Origin: Shewanella sp. KX20019
Lineage (GTDB): Bacteria > Pseudomonadota > Gammaproteobacteria > Enterobacterales > Shewanellaceae
Reading direction: 5' to 3'
DNA length: 64,000 nt
Assembly: GCF_016757755.1 (NCBI RefSeq)
Contig: NZ_CP068437.1
Span: forward strand, 1,860,001-1,924,000
Each line of letters begins with the position of its first letter. The stretch's first letter is position 1. Shown here piece after piece: positions 17,558 to 27,280 of the stretch. The notes under the pieces were generated by a model. It saw nothing but the letters and a program-made list of their open reading frames with translations, did no database searches and had not been told where the DNA came from. A program made the position numbers and the translations under genes.

Positions 17558-18655
17558 ATGAAAATCGGTTTATTAACGTATCATAGAGCGCACAATTATG
17601 GTGGAGTCTTGCAATGTTATGCTTTAACCAAAGCTATCAAGAAATTAGGCTATCAGGTAGAAGTAGTAGATTATCAATGTGAATTTTTTAAGGAGCAATA
17701 CAAGGAGTATAGCTTATTTAATTTACCAAAAATTAAAATGCTATTATCAATATTGGTTTACAATGGTAATGTTAAATACAACGGCGTTAATTTTGAACGT
17801 TTTGTAGAGCAGTACTTACCGATAACTAGCGTAAGTTACTCTAAAGAAAGTATAAAAAGTATAGATGATGAATATGATATTTTACTCACAGGTAGTGACC
17901 AAGTATGGAGTCCATTTTGCTCTGCCTTTGATACAACATATTTCTTGGATTTTTCCAATCAAACAAAAAAATGCGCATATGCTGCAAGTTTTGGTGTTGA
18001 TAGTATTGATACGAAATTTGACAAAGACTACACGGAATTGTTTAAAGATTTTTCAAATGTTAGTCTGCGAGAAGAGTCAGGTGCATCCATTTACAAGAGT
18101 TTCACTGGCAAAGAAGAACCTGTAGTTCTCGACCCTACATTACTTCTTGGTGAGCAGGATTGGCAAGAATTAATAGTGGATGAGTATAAAAATAGGAAAT
18201 ATGTATTAGTCTATATGATTGCAGAATCAAAAAATACACTTTCTATAGCAAAATCGATCGCTAAAGAGAAAGGACTTGAAGTAATTTATATATCTGACAG
18301 GTTATTCAAAAGAAATGGTGTAATAACCCTGTCTAAGGTTAAGGTCACTGATTGGATTTCTCTTTTTTATTACGCAGAATACATTGTCACAAATTCTTTT
18401 CATGGGATTGCATTTTCTATTGTTTTTAAGAAAGATTTTTATGTGCAGTTCTTGCCTGGAAGAGCGAAAACGAACACAAGGATATCAACTATATTAAATA
18501 AATTTGACTTAGGGAATCGGCTATTAAATTCCGACGTTTCCGATGTTTCCGATGTTTCTTTTACTTCAATTCAAAATTATAGTGAAGTTACTAAGGAATT
18601 GAATAATCTTAGGCTGGAATCTTTAAACGTACTATCTAAAACACTATTAAAATAA
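17558..18655 (+). CDS. polysaccharide pyruvyltransferase family protein
   Basis: A 365-residue protein of the polysaccharide pyruvyltransferase (CsaB/WcaK) family, whose characterised members add pyruvate ketals from PEP to sugars; many relatives have unknown activity. Motifs: HNYGGVLQCYAL near 12-23, TGSDQVWSP near 111, NSFHGIAFSIVF near 279. The GT-B-like two-domain architecture and length fit. A good ribosome site AGGAGAG precedes ATG 17558. A small internal repeat SDVSDVSDVS near 328 comes from a 9-base DNA repeat. It is isolated between IS remnants, so its link to the locus is uncertain. Confidence 0.85.
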   Translation: MKIGLLTYHRAHNYGGVLQCYALTKAIKKLGYQVEVVDYQCEFFKEQYKEYSLFNLPKIKMLLSILVYNGNVKYNGVNFERFVEQYLPITSVSYSKESIKSIDDEYDILLTGSDQVWSPFCSAFDTTYFLDFSNQTKKCAYAASFGVDSIDTKFDKDYTELFKDFSNVSLREESGASIYKSFTGKEEPVVLDPTLLLGEQDWQELIVDEYKNRKYVLVYMIAESKNTLSIAKSIAKEKGLEVIYISDRLFKRNGVITLSKVKVTDWISLFYYAEYIVTNSFHGIAFSIVFKKDFYVQFLPGRAKTNTRISTILNKFDLGNRLLNSDVSDVSDVSFTSIQNYSEVTKELNNLRLESLNVLSKTLLK

Positions 18656-18691
18656 GATGTATTTAGGCTTCTGTTAAAGTATTAGTATTAA

Positions 18692-18814
18692 GTCATTTTT
18701 CCCTGCTTAAAAACTGGAGGTTCAGTTAGATGCTTAGTTAACCTGACCTCTCTCTTGGAAAAAGAACATAAATTTACAGTACTCACCTCTTTTTATGATT
18801 TAGATAAAAACAGG
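18692..18814 (+). pseudogene. 5' stub of a GT4-like glycosyltransferase gene
   Basis: The frame reads FPCLKTGGSVRCLVNL then TSLLEKEHKFTVLTSFYD, the typical opening of GT4 enzymes (glycine-rich loop, then LxxxGHxVxVLT). An adjacent frame supplies KVLVLSHFSLLK, suggesting an early frameshift. It ends abruptly where group II intron-related sequence starts near 18815. Confidence 0.55.
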
Positions 18815-20110
18815 ATATATCCAACTGTGTTGTAATCAGGAGGAGATATTGTGACGAATGTACATCGGTTTATTATTGATAAATGGCAGGTTGTTCACGC
18901 CTATCAATTAGTGAAAGCTAATAAAAGCACAGCAGGCATCGATAAACAAACAATGTTGGCTTTTGAAAAAGACTTAAAGAATAACCTTTACAAAATATGG
19001 AATCGAATGTCGACTGGTAGTTACTTTCCACCGGCAGTAAAAGCAGTTGCGATATCTAAGAAATCAGGCGGAGAAAGGAGCCTTGGTATATCGACGATTC
19101 AAGACCGTATAGTCCAAATGGTAACAAAATTATCTTTTGAGCATTTGTTGAACCAAAGTTTCTCAATGATTCGTATGGTTATAGGCCAAACAAATCTGCC
19201 ATTGATGCGATACGGATAACAAGACAACGTTGTTGGTATAAAAATTGGGCTTTAGCATTTGATATAAAAGGTTTATTTGACAATATTTCACATGACCTTC
19301 TCATGAAGGCTGTTTGTAAACATACGCAATGTAAATGGTTGCTGTTGTATATAGATCGTTGGTTAAAAGCACCAATGGTTAAGGAAAATGGAGCGAACAT
19401 AGGGGACACCACAAGGTGGTGCTATCAGCCCTGTGTTAGCAAATTTATTCTTGCATTTTATCTTTGATAAATGAATGCAGAAAAACCATTCAAACGTGAA
19501 ATGCTGTCGATAATCAGATAATCAGATAATGGGCTTGTGCACTGATATAGTGAAGATGAAGCATCAACAGATGCTAAGTCAGTTAAAAGAAAGATTTGAA
19601 GTTTGTGGGCTTGAATTGCATCCAACGAAAACTAAAATTGTATATTGCAAAGATGGTTCTCGAAATGAAAAGCATGAGCATATAAGTTTTGACTTTTTAG
19701 GGTATACATTCCGACCTCGTCTTTGTCGTAATCGAGTCAGAGATAGTATCTTTGTCAGTTTTACACCCGCAGTGAGCAGAAGTGCTCAAAAAGGAATGAT
19801 AAAAAAATTCAGAATGTTAGCTATCCGAAAACGAACTGATTTAAGTCTTGAAGAAATAGCTAAATGGGTTAACCCAATGATAAATGGTTGGATTAATTAT
19901 TATGGTCATTTCTGTCGCTCGGAGTTTTACAAAGTCTTTCGTCAAATCAATAAAGCATTGATTTGGTGGGCAAGACATAAGTATAAGAAACTTCAACGAC
20001 GCAAAACGAGAGCAGGTAAATGTATGGAAAATATTGCCGACACTCATAGTGACTTATTTGCCCATTGGAAAGTGAGAATGAAAGGGTCGATGGTAGGCCT
20101 TGTTTCCTAA
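18815..20110 (+). pseudogene. second group II intron reverse transcriptase/maturase remnant
   Basis: Almost identical to 6386-7360 from the bases just before the GTG start (18851) onward, but with no intron 5' RNA domains. Segment one (18851-19219) holds QAYQ-type RT motifs and SGGERSLGISTIQDRIVQM. A frameshift near 19150 and more later disrupt the palm; FDIKGLFDNISHDLL survives out of frame. The last segment (19529-20110) keeps FDFLGYTFRPRL, the maturase domain and WINYYGHFCRSEFYKVF. This C-terminal part is what the first copy lost. Inactive. Confidence 0.85.
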
Positions 20111-20147
20111 ATCGAATGAACCTTTTGCCGTTAGCGTGATCTGATCT

Positions 20148-21108
20148 CCCAAGGTAGTTATGAGAAAGCAGCAAGATGGGAAAGTCTAAACATAAAATAA
20201 CCAATTGGTCTCAGTACAACAAAGCACTCGTCAATCGTGGCTCTCTGACGTTCTGGATTGATGAGCAAGCGATTAAGTCTAGGCGATGTACTGAACACCA
20301 TGGTCGTCGTGGCCGAGGGTATATTTACTCCGATGTTGCTATTGAAACAGCACTGGTTGTTAAAGGCGTATTTAACTTGTCTCTGCGAGCACTAGAAGGC
20401 TTTACCAACTCTATATTCCAGCTTATGGATGTACCACTGACCTCCCCGAGTTACAGCTGTTTCAGTAAGCGAGCTAAGACTGTTGAAATCAAGTATCGGG
20501 CAAAGAGTCATGGTCCTGTGTCACATGTTGTTATTGATTCAACAGGTCTCAAAGTTTACGGTGAAGGTGAATGGAAAACCCGTAAGCACGGCAAAGAAAA
20601 GCGCGCACCTGGCGTAAGCTACACCTGGCAGTTGATAGTAATACGCATGAGATTGTGTCAGCTGAAGTCACTCTGGTTAACGTTGCCGATAATGAAGTGT
20701 TACCTACATTGCTCAACCCGTTGAGAAGACGTATCGCTCAAGCCTCAGCTGATGGTGCCTATGACACAAAGGCACCATCAGCTACTCAAACGAAAGGGTC
20801 GTAAGCCCACTATTCCACCTAGAAGTAATGCAGGGTATTGGGAGGAGGGGCACCCGAGAAATGAAGCCGTTAAAGCGCTCAAAGCTAATCAATTAGCCGA
20901 ATGGAAACAGGATAATGATTACCACGTAAGGTCGCTCTCTGAGACAGCGATGTATCGATATAAGCAGTTGATTAGTCCTAAACTTAGCCTTCGAGATTAC
21001 AACGCTCAGGTAGGCGAAGCTTTAGCGGGCGTAAAAGCGATGAACAAAGTCATAGGGCTAGGTATGCCAATTAGGAAACAAGTTGCCTAGCTAGGTAGAA
21101 TCCTTGGG
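20148..21108 (+). mobile_element. degenerate IS5-like element
   Basis: CCCAAGG at 20148-20154 and its reverse complement CCTTGGG at 21102-21108 flank a broken IS5-type transposase at the distances expected for a ~960-base element. Only these seven terminal bases pair well, so the ends are provisional. Confidence 0.45.
20176..21090 (+). pseudogene. IS5-family transposase, frameshifted
   Basis: The first part (20176 to about 20635) reads WSQYNKALVNRGSLTFWIDE, RGRGYIYSDVAIETALVVKG and VVIDSTGLKVYGEGEWK, standard IS5/IS903-type sequence with the first catalytic Asp. A deletion near 20635 moves SNTHEIVSAEVTLVN into another frame, with another break near 20775. The C-terminal part (20860-21090) keeps RNEAVKALK and ETAMYRYKQLISPKLSLRD with the catalytic Glu. 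Inactive. Confidence 0.8.
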
Positions 21109-21168
21109 GTAGCTGCGTCTAGGGCTCTGATTTGATCAACAACGCCTCGATGGTATACTCTCCTCGGT

Positions 21169-21337
21169 ATGAACGAAGATAAGTGCAGGATCCGACGTAG
21201 TGAAAGTGGAGAAAATTTAGCGCTAGTGAGGCATATTGGTTTAAACTTAATCAATACCGATAAACCCTTCACAGCAGGATTAAAAAGAAAACAAATAAAG
21301 GCTGACAGAAATAATGAATACCTCTCACGGAGCCTTA
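21169..21337 (+). pseudogene. ISAs1-family transposase C-terminal remnant
   Basis: It reads MNEDKCRIRRSESGENLALV then RHIGLNLINTDKPFTAGLKR, the family C-terminus (compare MNEDACQVYKDNGAENLACL in the intact copy). The catalytic region is absent. Confidence 0.7.
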
Positions 21338-21412
21338 CAGGATGCGAGGCTTCGTATACTAGCCCTGTATTGAGCTATCAAGATTTATGGTAACAAAAAA
21401 CACCCAAGGTTG

Positions 21413-21468
21413 GTTTTATCAATTTGTGGTTTCAGTGCGCAAAGTGTGATGCCAACGCTTGATAAAAC
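21413..21468. repeat. 10-base inverted repeat before the GT4 gene
   Basis: GTTTTATCAA (21413-21422) and TTGATAAAAC (21459-21468) are perfect inverted copies separated by 36 bases. Function unknown; the position between IS debris and the intact gene block fits an old element end. Confidence 0.45.
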
Positions 21469-21598
21469 ATTGTTAAAAGCTAATGATTTTTTTAACGTAT
21501 AATTAAAGAGCGAACCCGACAAGAGATAAGGGCTATTAAAATGTTCAGATCCAATTATCTCTTAATGTCTAACCTATAAATAGATATTATAAATAGAT

Positions 21599-22726
21599 AT
21601 GTCAATAAAAAACACACCAACAGTAATAGTTAATGCAACCGCAATGAAACATGGTGGAGCTTTAACCGTTTTACACCAGTTTTTAAAATCCGCTAATAAT
21701 GACGGCAGTGATTTTCTGATTTTTATAGACCACTCTCATAATTTTGATGAACTATATACAAATTTGAAGTTTTTCAAAGTGAATACCAGAACTTTTTTAT
21801 CCAGAATTTTATGGGATTACTTTGGTTTTAAAAGACATCTTAAAAAATATGAAATAATCCCTAATGTGATTATTTCATTGCAAAATACAACTGTCAGACA
21901 TAATCATCAATGTCCTCAAGTAGTATATTTGCATCAACCTCTTCCTTTTAGCTCTAAACGCTGGAATATATTTAAAAAAGATGAGCGTTTATTGTTTTTT
22001 TATAAATATTTTTATTCATACTTCATATTTATACATTTTAATAAACATAAAGATCATTTTATCGTTCAGTCCGATTGGCTAAAAAACAAACTTATTAAAA
22101 GTTATGCTATGTCAAGTGATTTCATTCATGTTTCAACTCCAATAGTAAGCTTAGGCTGTGATAGTGAAAGACTAAATGTTGAGAAAATAGATTCTGATAT
22201 TTTTCAATTTGTATTTCCAGCGTCACCAATTATTTATAAAAACCATATGGAAATTGTAAATGCTATTGTTTTCTTAAAGAAATCAAACAAACTTAATAAA
22301 GATTTTAAGATTATTTTTACTATAAATGAATCTGACTTGCCAAACCTATATCACAAATTAGTTAACGAAAATCTGTTGGGTTACTTTGAATTCAAAGGGC
22401 ATTTAAGTAAAGGCGAATTAAATAATCTGTATGGTAATTCAAATGCGTTGTTATTTCCGAGTTATATTGAAACATTTGGGTTGCCTCTTATTGAAGCTGC
22501 AAGTTTTGGTTTACAGATTATTGTGTCTGATGAACCTTATTCAAGAGAAGTTATTGGTGATTATAAAGGTGCAAGTTTTATTCACAAAAATTCACCTGAA
22601 CAGTGGGGAAAACAAATTGATAAATTGATTAACGAGATTGAAAGTGAAAGATACAATTTTAAATTTTCTCAAAAAGGAAATGGAATGGATGATGTAATAA
22701 ATTTACTGATAAAGGTAGGAACGTAG
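21599..22726 (+). CDS. GT4-family glycosyltransferase
   Basis: A 375-residue glycosyltransferase with GT-B fold. It opens TVIVNATAMKHGGALTVLHQF (glycine loop) and carries FPSYIETFGLPLIEAASFG at about 284-302, the retaining GT4 donor-site motif with both glutamates. It is followed without gap by fnlA (stop 22726, start 22727), so it belongs to the intact UDP-L-FucNAc block. Specificity is unknown; it probably adds one sugar of the repeat unit. No strong ribosome site is seen before ATG 21599. Confidence 0.82.
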   Translation: MSIKNTPTVIVNATAMKHGGALTVLHQFLKSANNDGSDFLIFIDHSHNFDELYTNLKFFKVNTRTFLSRILWDYFGFKRHLKKYEIIPNVIISLQNTTVRHNHQCPQVVYLHQPLPFSSKRWNIFKKDERLLFFYKYFYSYFIFIHFNKHKDHFIVQSDWLKNKLIKSYAMSSDFIHVSTPIVSLGCDSERLNVEKIDSDIFQFVFPASPIIYKNHMEIVNAIVFLKKSNKLNKDFKIIFTINESDLPNLYHKLVNENLLGYFEFKGHLSKGELNNLYGNSNALLFPSYIETFGLPLIEAASFGLQIIVSDEPYSREVIGDYKGASFIHKNSPEQWGKQIDKLINEIESERYNFKFSQKGNGMDDVINLLIKVGT

Positions 22727-23764
22727 ATGTTCTATAATAAGATTTTATTAATAACTGGTGGTACTGGTTCATTCGGCAATGCTGTTCTTAATCGTTTTCT
22801 AGAAACGGACATTAAAGAAATTCGTATTTTCTCGCGAGATGAAAAGAAGCAAGAAGATATGCGTATAAAGTATAAAAATTCAAAGTTAAAGTTTTATATT
22901 GGTGATGTTCGTGATGCACAAAGTATCTCAACAGCAATGCGTGGTGTAGATTATGTATTTCATGCTGCGGCATTAAAGCAAGTACCTTCTTGCGAGTTTT
23001 ATCCGTTAGAAGCAGTCAAAACAAATGTGTTAGGCACCGAGAACGTTTTAGAATCTGCAATCTTCCACAAGGTCAGGCGTGTTGTTTGTTTAAGCACAGA
23101 TAAAGCAGTTTACCCAATTAATGCAATGGGTATTTCAAAAGCTTTGATGGAAAAAGTGATTGTTGCTAAAAGTCGTAATTTAGAGGGGACTAACACTGTT
23201 ATTTCTTGTACTCGTTACGGTAATGTTATGGCATCTCGTGGTTCGGTCATTCCTTTATTTATACGTCAAATAATTGAGGATATTCCAATTACGTTGACCG
23301 ATCCATCAATGACTCGTTTTATGATGACTTTAGATGACGCTGTTGATCTAGTACTGCATGCTTTTGAACATGGTACTAATGGTGATGTTTTTGTACAAAA
23401 AGCACCAGCAGCTACAATCGAAGTGGTGACACAAGCTATCCTTGAGATGGTCGGTAAACCGGAACATAAAGTGAATATAATTGGAACCCGTCATGGTGAA
23501 AAATTATTTGAAGCATTATGTAGTCGTGAAGAGATGTTTGTTGCTCAGGACCAAGGTGATTATTATCGTATTCCAGCTGATAATCGCGATTTAAATTATG
23601 CGCAGTATACCGAAGAAGGTGATAAAGATTTATCTGCCATTGAAGATTATAATTCGCATAATACAGAGCGTCTAAATGTTGAAGGCATGAAAGCTCTGTT
23701 ACGCCAGCTTGATTTTATGTGTGAAATCGAAGCTGGGAATCTATTTATCCCCGAAGGTGTATAA
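22727..23764 (+). CDS. fnlA: UDP-GlcNAc 4,6-dehydratase/5-epimerase
   Basis: A 345-residue short-chain dehydrogenase-like enzyme for the first step of UDP-N-acetyl-L-fucosamine synthesis. The NAD-binding TGGTGSFG motif is at 9-16, and the active-site segment is STDKAVYPINAMGISK, where Met replaces the usual catalytic Tyr, as in the WbjB/FnlA/CapE and FlaA1 group. The order fnlA-fnlB-fnlC with one-base or zero-base gaps is diagnostic. A stub of a related gene survives at 12824. Confidence 0.92.
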   Translation: MFYNKILLITGGTGSFGNAVLNRFLETDIKEIRIFSRDEKKQEDMRIKYKNSKLKFYIGDVRDAQSISTAMRGVDYVFHAAALKQVPSCEFYPLEAVKTNVLGTENVLESAIFHKVRRVVCLSTDKAVYPINAMGISKALMEKVIVAKSRNLEGTNTVISCTRYGNVMASRGSVIPLFIRQIIEDIPITLTDPSMTRFMMTLDDAVDLVLHAFEHGTNGDVFVQKAPAATIEVVTQAILEMVGKPEHKVNIIGTRHGEKLFEALCSREEMFVAQDQGDYYRIPADNRDLNYAQYTEEGDKDLSAIEDYNSHNTERLNVEGMKALLRQLDFMCEIEAGNLFIPEGV

Positions 23765-24871
23765 ATGAATATATTGGTGACGGGAGCTGCAGGTTTTATT
23801 GGTAAGAATTTATGTGTATTTTTACAAGAAGCGGGCTTTAAAAACATTAATAAAATTACACTTGATGATAATGAAACAAGTGTTGCACAAAAAGTTAAGT
23901 CAGCCGACTTTATATATCACCTTGCAGGTACTAATCGTCCTAAAAATGATGATGAGTTTAAGAAAGGTAATACTGATTTAACACAAAACATCATAGATAT
24001 ACTCATTGAAAGTGGTCTTAAAACACCTATTTTACTAACATCATCAATTCAAGCTGAGCTTGAAAATCCTTATGGTGCTAGTAAGGCTGGTGCAGAACAA
24101 GCATTAGAAAATTATCAGCAACAAACAGGGGCTACTGCTTATATTTATCGTTTGCCTAATGTTTTTGGTAAATGGTGCCGTCCGAATTACAATTCAGCAG
24201 TTGCTACTTTTTGTTATAACACTATCAATGAATTGCCAATTACTATTAATAATCCTGATGCTACTCTTAGTTTAGTTTATATCGATGATGTTTGTCATTC
24301 TTTTATCAGTTTGTTAACAACGCCCGAACAAAATGAACAATACAGTAGTGTTGCACCTGTTTACCAAACAACGGTAGGTGAAGTCGTTTCATTACTTGCT
24401 GAGTTTAAAGAAAGCCGTAAAAGTATGATTTCAGCTAAAGTGGGTGAAGGTTTGATCCGCTCACTTTATTCAACTTATGTTAGTTACCTAGCACCAGAGC
24501 AATTTTCATACTCCGTTACTCGTCATAGTGACGATCGCGGTACTTTTGTCGAGATGTTAAAAACCAAAGACTCGGGTCAGTTCTCTTTTTTTACCGCACA
24601 CCCTGGGATAACTCGTGGAGGTCACTATCATCATACCAAGACCGAAAAGTTTTTAGTGATAAATGGCAAAGCTTCATTTAAATTTAGACATATCAGTACT
24701 GGTGAGTCTTACGAGTTAATTGTTGACGGTGTGGAATCTCGTATTGTAGAAACAGCCCCAGGTTGGTCACATGATATAACTAATATTGGTGAAAATGAAT
24801 TGGTTGTTATGTTGTGGGCAAATGAAATATTTGATCGTGATAAGCCTGATACAGTTAACTTTAAGGTTTAA
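23765..24871 (+). CDS. fnlB: UDP-L-FucNAc pathway reductase with cupin domain (CapF/WbjC type)
   Basis: A 368-residue two-domain enzyme. Residues 1-240 form an extended SDR reductase (GAAGFIGKNL at 7-16, HLAGTNRP). From about 248 a CapF-type cupin follows (DDRGTFVEML, GGHYHHTKTEKFLVI with metal-binding His residues, APGWSHDITNIG). In the family it acts on the 4-keto intermediate from FnlA to make UDP-2-acetamido-2,6-dideoxy-L-talose, which FnlC then epimerises. Adjacent to fnlA with no gap. Length and domain order are normal. Confidence 0.92.
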   Translation: MNILVTGAAGFIGKNLCVFLQEAGFKNINKITLDDNETSVAQKVKSADFIYHLAGTNRPKNDDEFKKGNTDLTQNIIDILIESGLKTPILLTSSIQAELENPYGASKAGAEQALENYQQQTGATAYIYRLPNVFGKWCRPNYNSAVATFCYNTINELPITINNPDATLSLVYIDDVCHSFISLLTTPEQNEQYSSVAPVYQTTVGEVVSLLAEFKESRKSMISAKVGEGLIRSLYSTYVSYLAPEQFSYSVTRHSDDRGTFVEMLKTKDSGQFSFFTAHPGITRGGHYHHTKTEKFLVINGKASFKFRHISTGESYELIVDGVESRIVETAPGWSHDITNIGENELVVMLWANEIFDRDKPDTVNFKV

Positions 24872-24873
24872 GA

Positions 24874-26004
24874 ATGAAAAAATTAAAAGTAATGTCAGTA
24901 GTTGGTACTCGTCCAGAAATTATTCGTCTTTCACGTGTGCTTGCTAAGCTAGATGAACACTGTGAGCACATAATCGTTCATACTGGTCAAAATTATGATT
25001 TTGAACTCAATGAAGTATTTTTTAATGACTTAGGCGTTAGAAAACCTGATCATTTTCTTAATGCTGCGGGTAAAAATGCCGCTGAAACAATTGGACAGGT
25101 GATTATTAAAGTTGATCAAGCATTAGAAGAAATCCAACCCGAAGCGATGTTAGTGCTAGGTGATACTAATTCTTGTTTATCTGCTATTTCTGCAAAGCGT
25201 CGTAAAGTACCTATTTTTCACATGGAAGCTGGAAATCGTTGTTTTGACCAACGTGTACCAGAAGAGACTAACCGACGCATAGTTGATCATACTGCAGATA
25301 TTAATTTAACCTATAGTTCAATTGCCCGTGACTACCTACTGGCTGAAGGTTTGCCGGCAGATCGAGTCATTAAAACGGGCAGCCCAATGTTTGAGGTGCT
25401 AAATTATTATATGCCTCAGATTGATGCATCAGATGTGATTAAGCGTTTAGGATTAGAACAAGGTAAGTTTTTCGTAGTCAGTGCTCACCGTGAAGAAAAT
25501 ATAGATAGTCCGTCTCAGTTAGCAAAGCTTGCTGAAACACTAAACACAGTGGCAGCGCAATACAACATGCCAGTCATTGTTTCTACTCATCCTCGAACAC
25601 GTAATCGTATTGAAGAGCAAGGTATTGAGTTTCATAAAAATATCCAATTACTGAAACCTTTAGGTTTTCACGATTATAATCACCTGCAAAAAAATGCCAA
25701 GGCAGTGCTTTCTGATAGCGGTACGATTAATGAGGAGTCATCTATTATGAACTTCCCAGCGCTAAATCTACGCGAAGCACATGAACGTCCAGAAGGTATG
25801 GAAGAAGCATCAGTTATGATGGTGGGTCTTGAGTCGGTTAGAGTTATGCAAGCGTTGCAAATATTAGAATCTCAATCAGTAGGAAAAGAACGCCTGTTGC
25901 GAGCTGTCTACGATTATAGTATGCCTAATGTATCTGATAAGATTGTTCGCATAATTCATTCTTATACTGATTATGTTAATCGTGTTGTTTGGAAAAAGTA
26001 TTAA
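24874..26004 (+). CDS. fnlC: UDP-N-acetylglucosamine 2-epimerase-like enzyme (L-FucNAc pathway)
   Basis: A 376-residue C2-epimerase of the WecB fold completing UDP-L-FucNAc synthesis. Visible motifs: VVGTRPEIIRL at the N-terminus, GDTNSCLSA, HMEAGNRCFDQRVPEETNRR, SAHREENID near 201 and SDSGTINEESS. It starts two bases after fnlB stops. Position after fnlA and fnlB separates it from housekeeping WecB. Confidence 0.92.
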   Translation: MKKLKVMSVVGTRPEIIRLSRVLAKLDEHCEHIIVHTGQNYDFELNEVFFNDLGVRKPDHFLNAAGKNAAETIGQVIIKVDQALEEIQPEAMLVLGDTNSCLSAISAKRRKVPIFHMEAGNRCFDQRVPEETNRRIVDHTADINLTYSSIARDYLLAEGLPADRVIKTGSPMFEVLNYYMPQIDASDVIKRLGLEQGKFFVVSAHREENIDSPSQLAKLAETLNTVAAQYNMPVIVSTHPRTRNRIEEQGIEFHKNIQLLKPLGFHDYNHLQKNAKAVLSDSGTINEESSIMNFPALNLREAHERPEGMEEASVMMVGLESVRVMQALQILESQSVGKERLLRAVYDYSMPNVSDKIVRIIHSYTDYVNRVVWKKY

Positions 26005-26043
26005 ATAAATTTAATTCAACATATTTATTCTATTGAGGTTAAT

Positions 26044-27264
26044 GTGAAAATTATTATTATTAGTCAATGGTTTGATCCTGAACCAACGTTAAAAGGACTT
26101 ATATTTGCTAGAGCATTAGTCAAGAATGGTCATGAAGTTCAAGTTATTACTGGATTCCCTAATTATCCAGGGGGGATAGTTTATGATGGGTATAAGATTA
26201 AATTCTATCAAAAAGAAATTATCGATGGGGTTGTCATTCACCGAGTGCCTTTATATCCTAGCCATGATAGTTCTGCTTTGAAACGCGTTTTTAACTATAT
26301 GTCTTTTTCATTCAGTTCTTTATTATGTGGTATTTTTAAAGCAAAAAAGGCTGATGTTATATATGTTTACCATCCGCCAATTACTTCAGGCTTAGTTGCA
26401 TTATGTGTTGGGAAAATACGTAGAATACCTGTAGTGATAGATATTCAAGACCTTTGGCCTGACACACTCAAAGCAACTGGGATGGTAAATAGCGAAAAGT
26501 TGATTTCTATAGTTTCTGTTTTTTGTGGTTTTATTTACAAGTATGTACAAGATATAGTGGTTCTTTCACCAGGTTTTAAAGAAAAACTATTATCCAGAGG
26601 TGTTAGTAAGGAAAAAATAAGTGTTATTTACAATTGGGCTGATGAGTCTTCTTTTTTGAATCCTTCTGTTAAGACATCGGTTCTGCCTTCAAAAGGCTTT
26701 AATGTTTTATTCGCAGGGAATATAGGGCGAGCACAAGGTATAGTTAGTATTATAGATGCTGCTTTGTTATTAGAGAAAAACAATAAGAATGTAAATATAG
26801 TGTTTGTTGGTGGTGGTGTTTTATTGGATACGGCTAAAGATTATGTAACTAAGCTAAATGTTAAGAATGTTTTTTTTATACCTAGAGTATCAATGCAAGA
26901 AGTTAGTGGCATAATTAATTCCGCTGATGCTTTGTTAGTTCACTTGATTAAAAATGAATTGTTCAACATTACAATCCCATCTAAAACCCAATCGTATTTG
27001 TTAGCTGGAAAGCCTATTATAATGGCTGTTGAAGGTGATGCTAAAGATCTTGTTGAAGTAAGCAAAAGTGGCTTCTTTGCAAGTCCAGAAGATTCCATTT
27101 CTTTGTATGATAGTTTTGTTAATGTTTCTGAATTACCCAAAGAAAAGTTAGATTTAATGGGAACTAATGGGAAATTTTTTTATTTTGAAAATTTGTCCCA
27201 AAGTGTTGGCGTGTCAAAATTTGAGGATGTTTTTTTAAAGGCTATAGAAAATTTTAACAAATAA
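26044..27264 (+). CDS. wbuB: GT4 glycosyltransferase, WbuB-like (putative L-fucosamine transferase)
   Basis: A 406-residue GT-B enzyme resembling WbuB proteins that follow fnlABC in O-antigen clusters and are thought to transfer L-FucNAc. It opens IIISQWFDPEPTLKGLIFAR, with FPNYPGG and VIDIQDLWPDTLKATGM in the N-terminal domain and FAGNIGRAQGI starting the donor domain. The start is GTG 26044 with a GAGG ribosome site just upstream; an overlapping ATG at 26042 is out of frame. Context supports the assignment, but specificity is inferred. Confidence 0.82.
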   Translation: MKIIIISQWFDPEPTLKGLIFARALVKNGHEVQVITGFPNYPGGIVYDGYKIKFYQKEIIDGVVIHRVPLYPSHDSSALKRVFNYMSFSFSSLLCGIFKAKKADVIYVYHPPITSGLVALCVGKIRRIPVVIDIQDLWPDTLKATGMVNSEKLISIVSVFCGFIYKYVQDIVVLSPGFKEKLLSRGVSKEKISVIYNWADESSFLNPSVKTSVLPSKGFNVLFAGNIGRAQGIVSIIDAALLLEKNNKNVNIVFVGGGVLLDTAKDYVTKLNVKNVFFIPRVSMQEVSGIINSADALLVHLIKNELFNITIPSKTQSYLLAGKPIIMAVEGDAKDLVEVSKSGFFASPEDSISLYDSFVNVSELPKEKLDLMGTNGKFFYFENLSQSVGVSKFEDVFLKAIENFNK

Positions 27265-27280
27265 TTATTAGGATGTTTTT

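Noticed and set aside
26042..26050. ATG start for the WbuB-like gene at 26042
   Set aside because: It is out of frame with the conserved N-terminus; GTG 26044 gives MKIIIISQWF.
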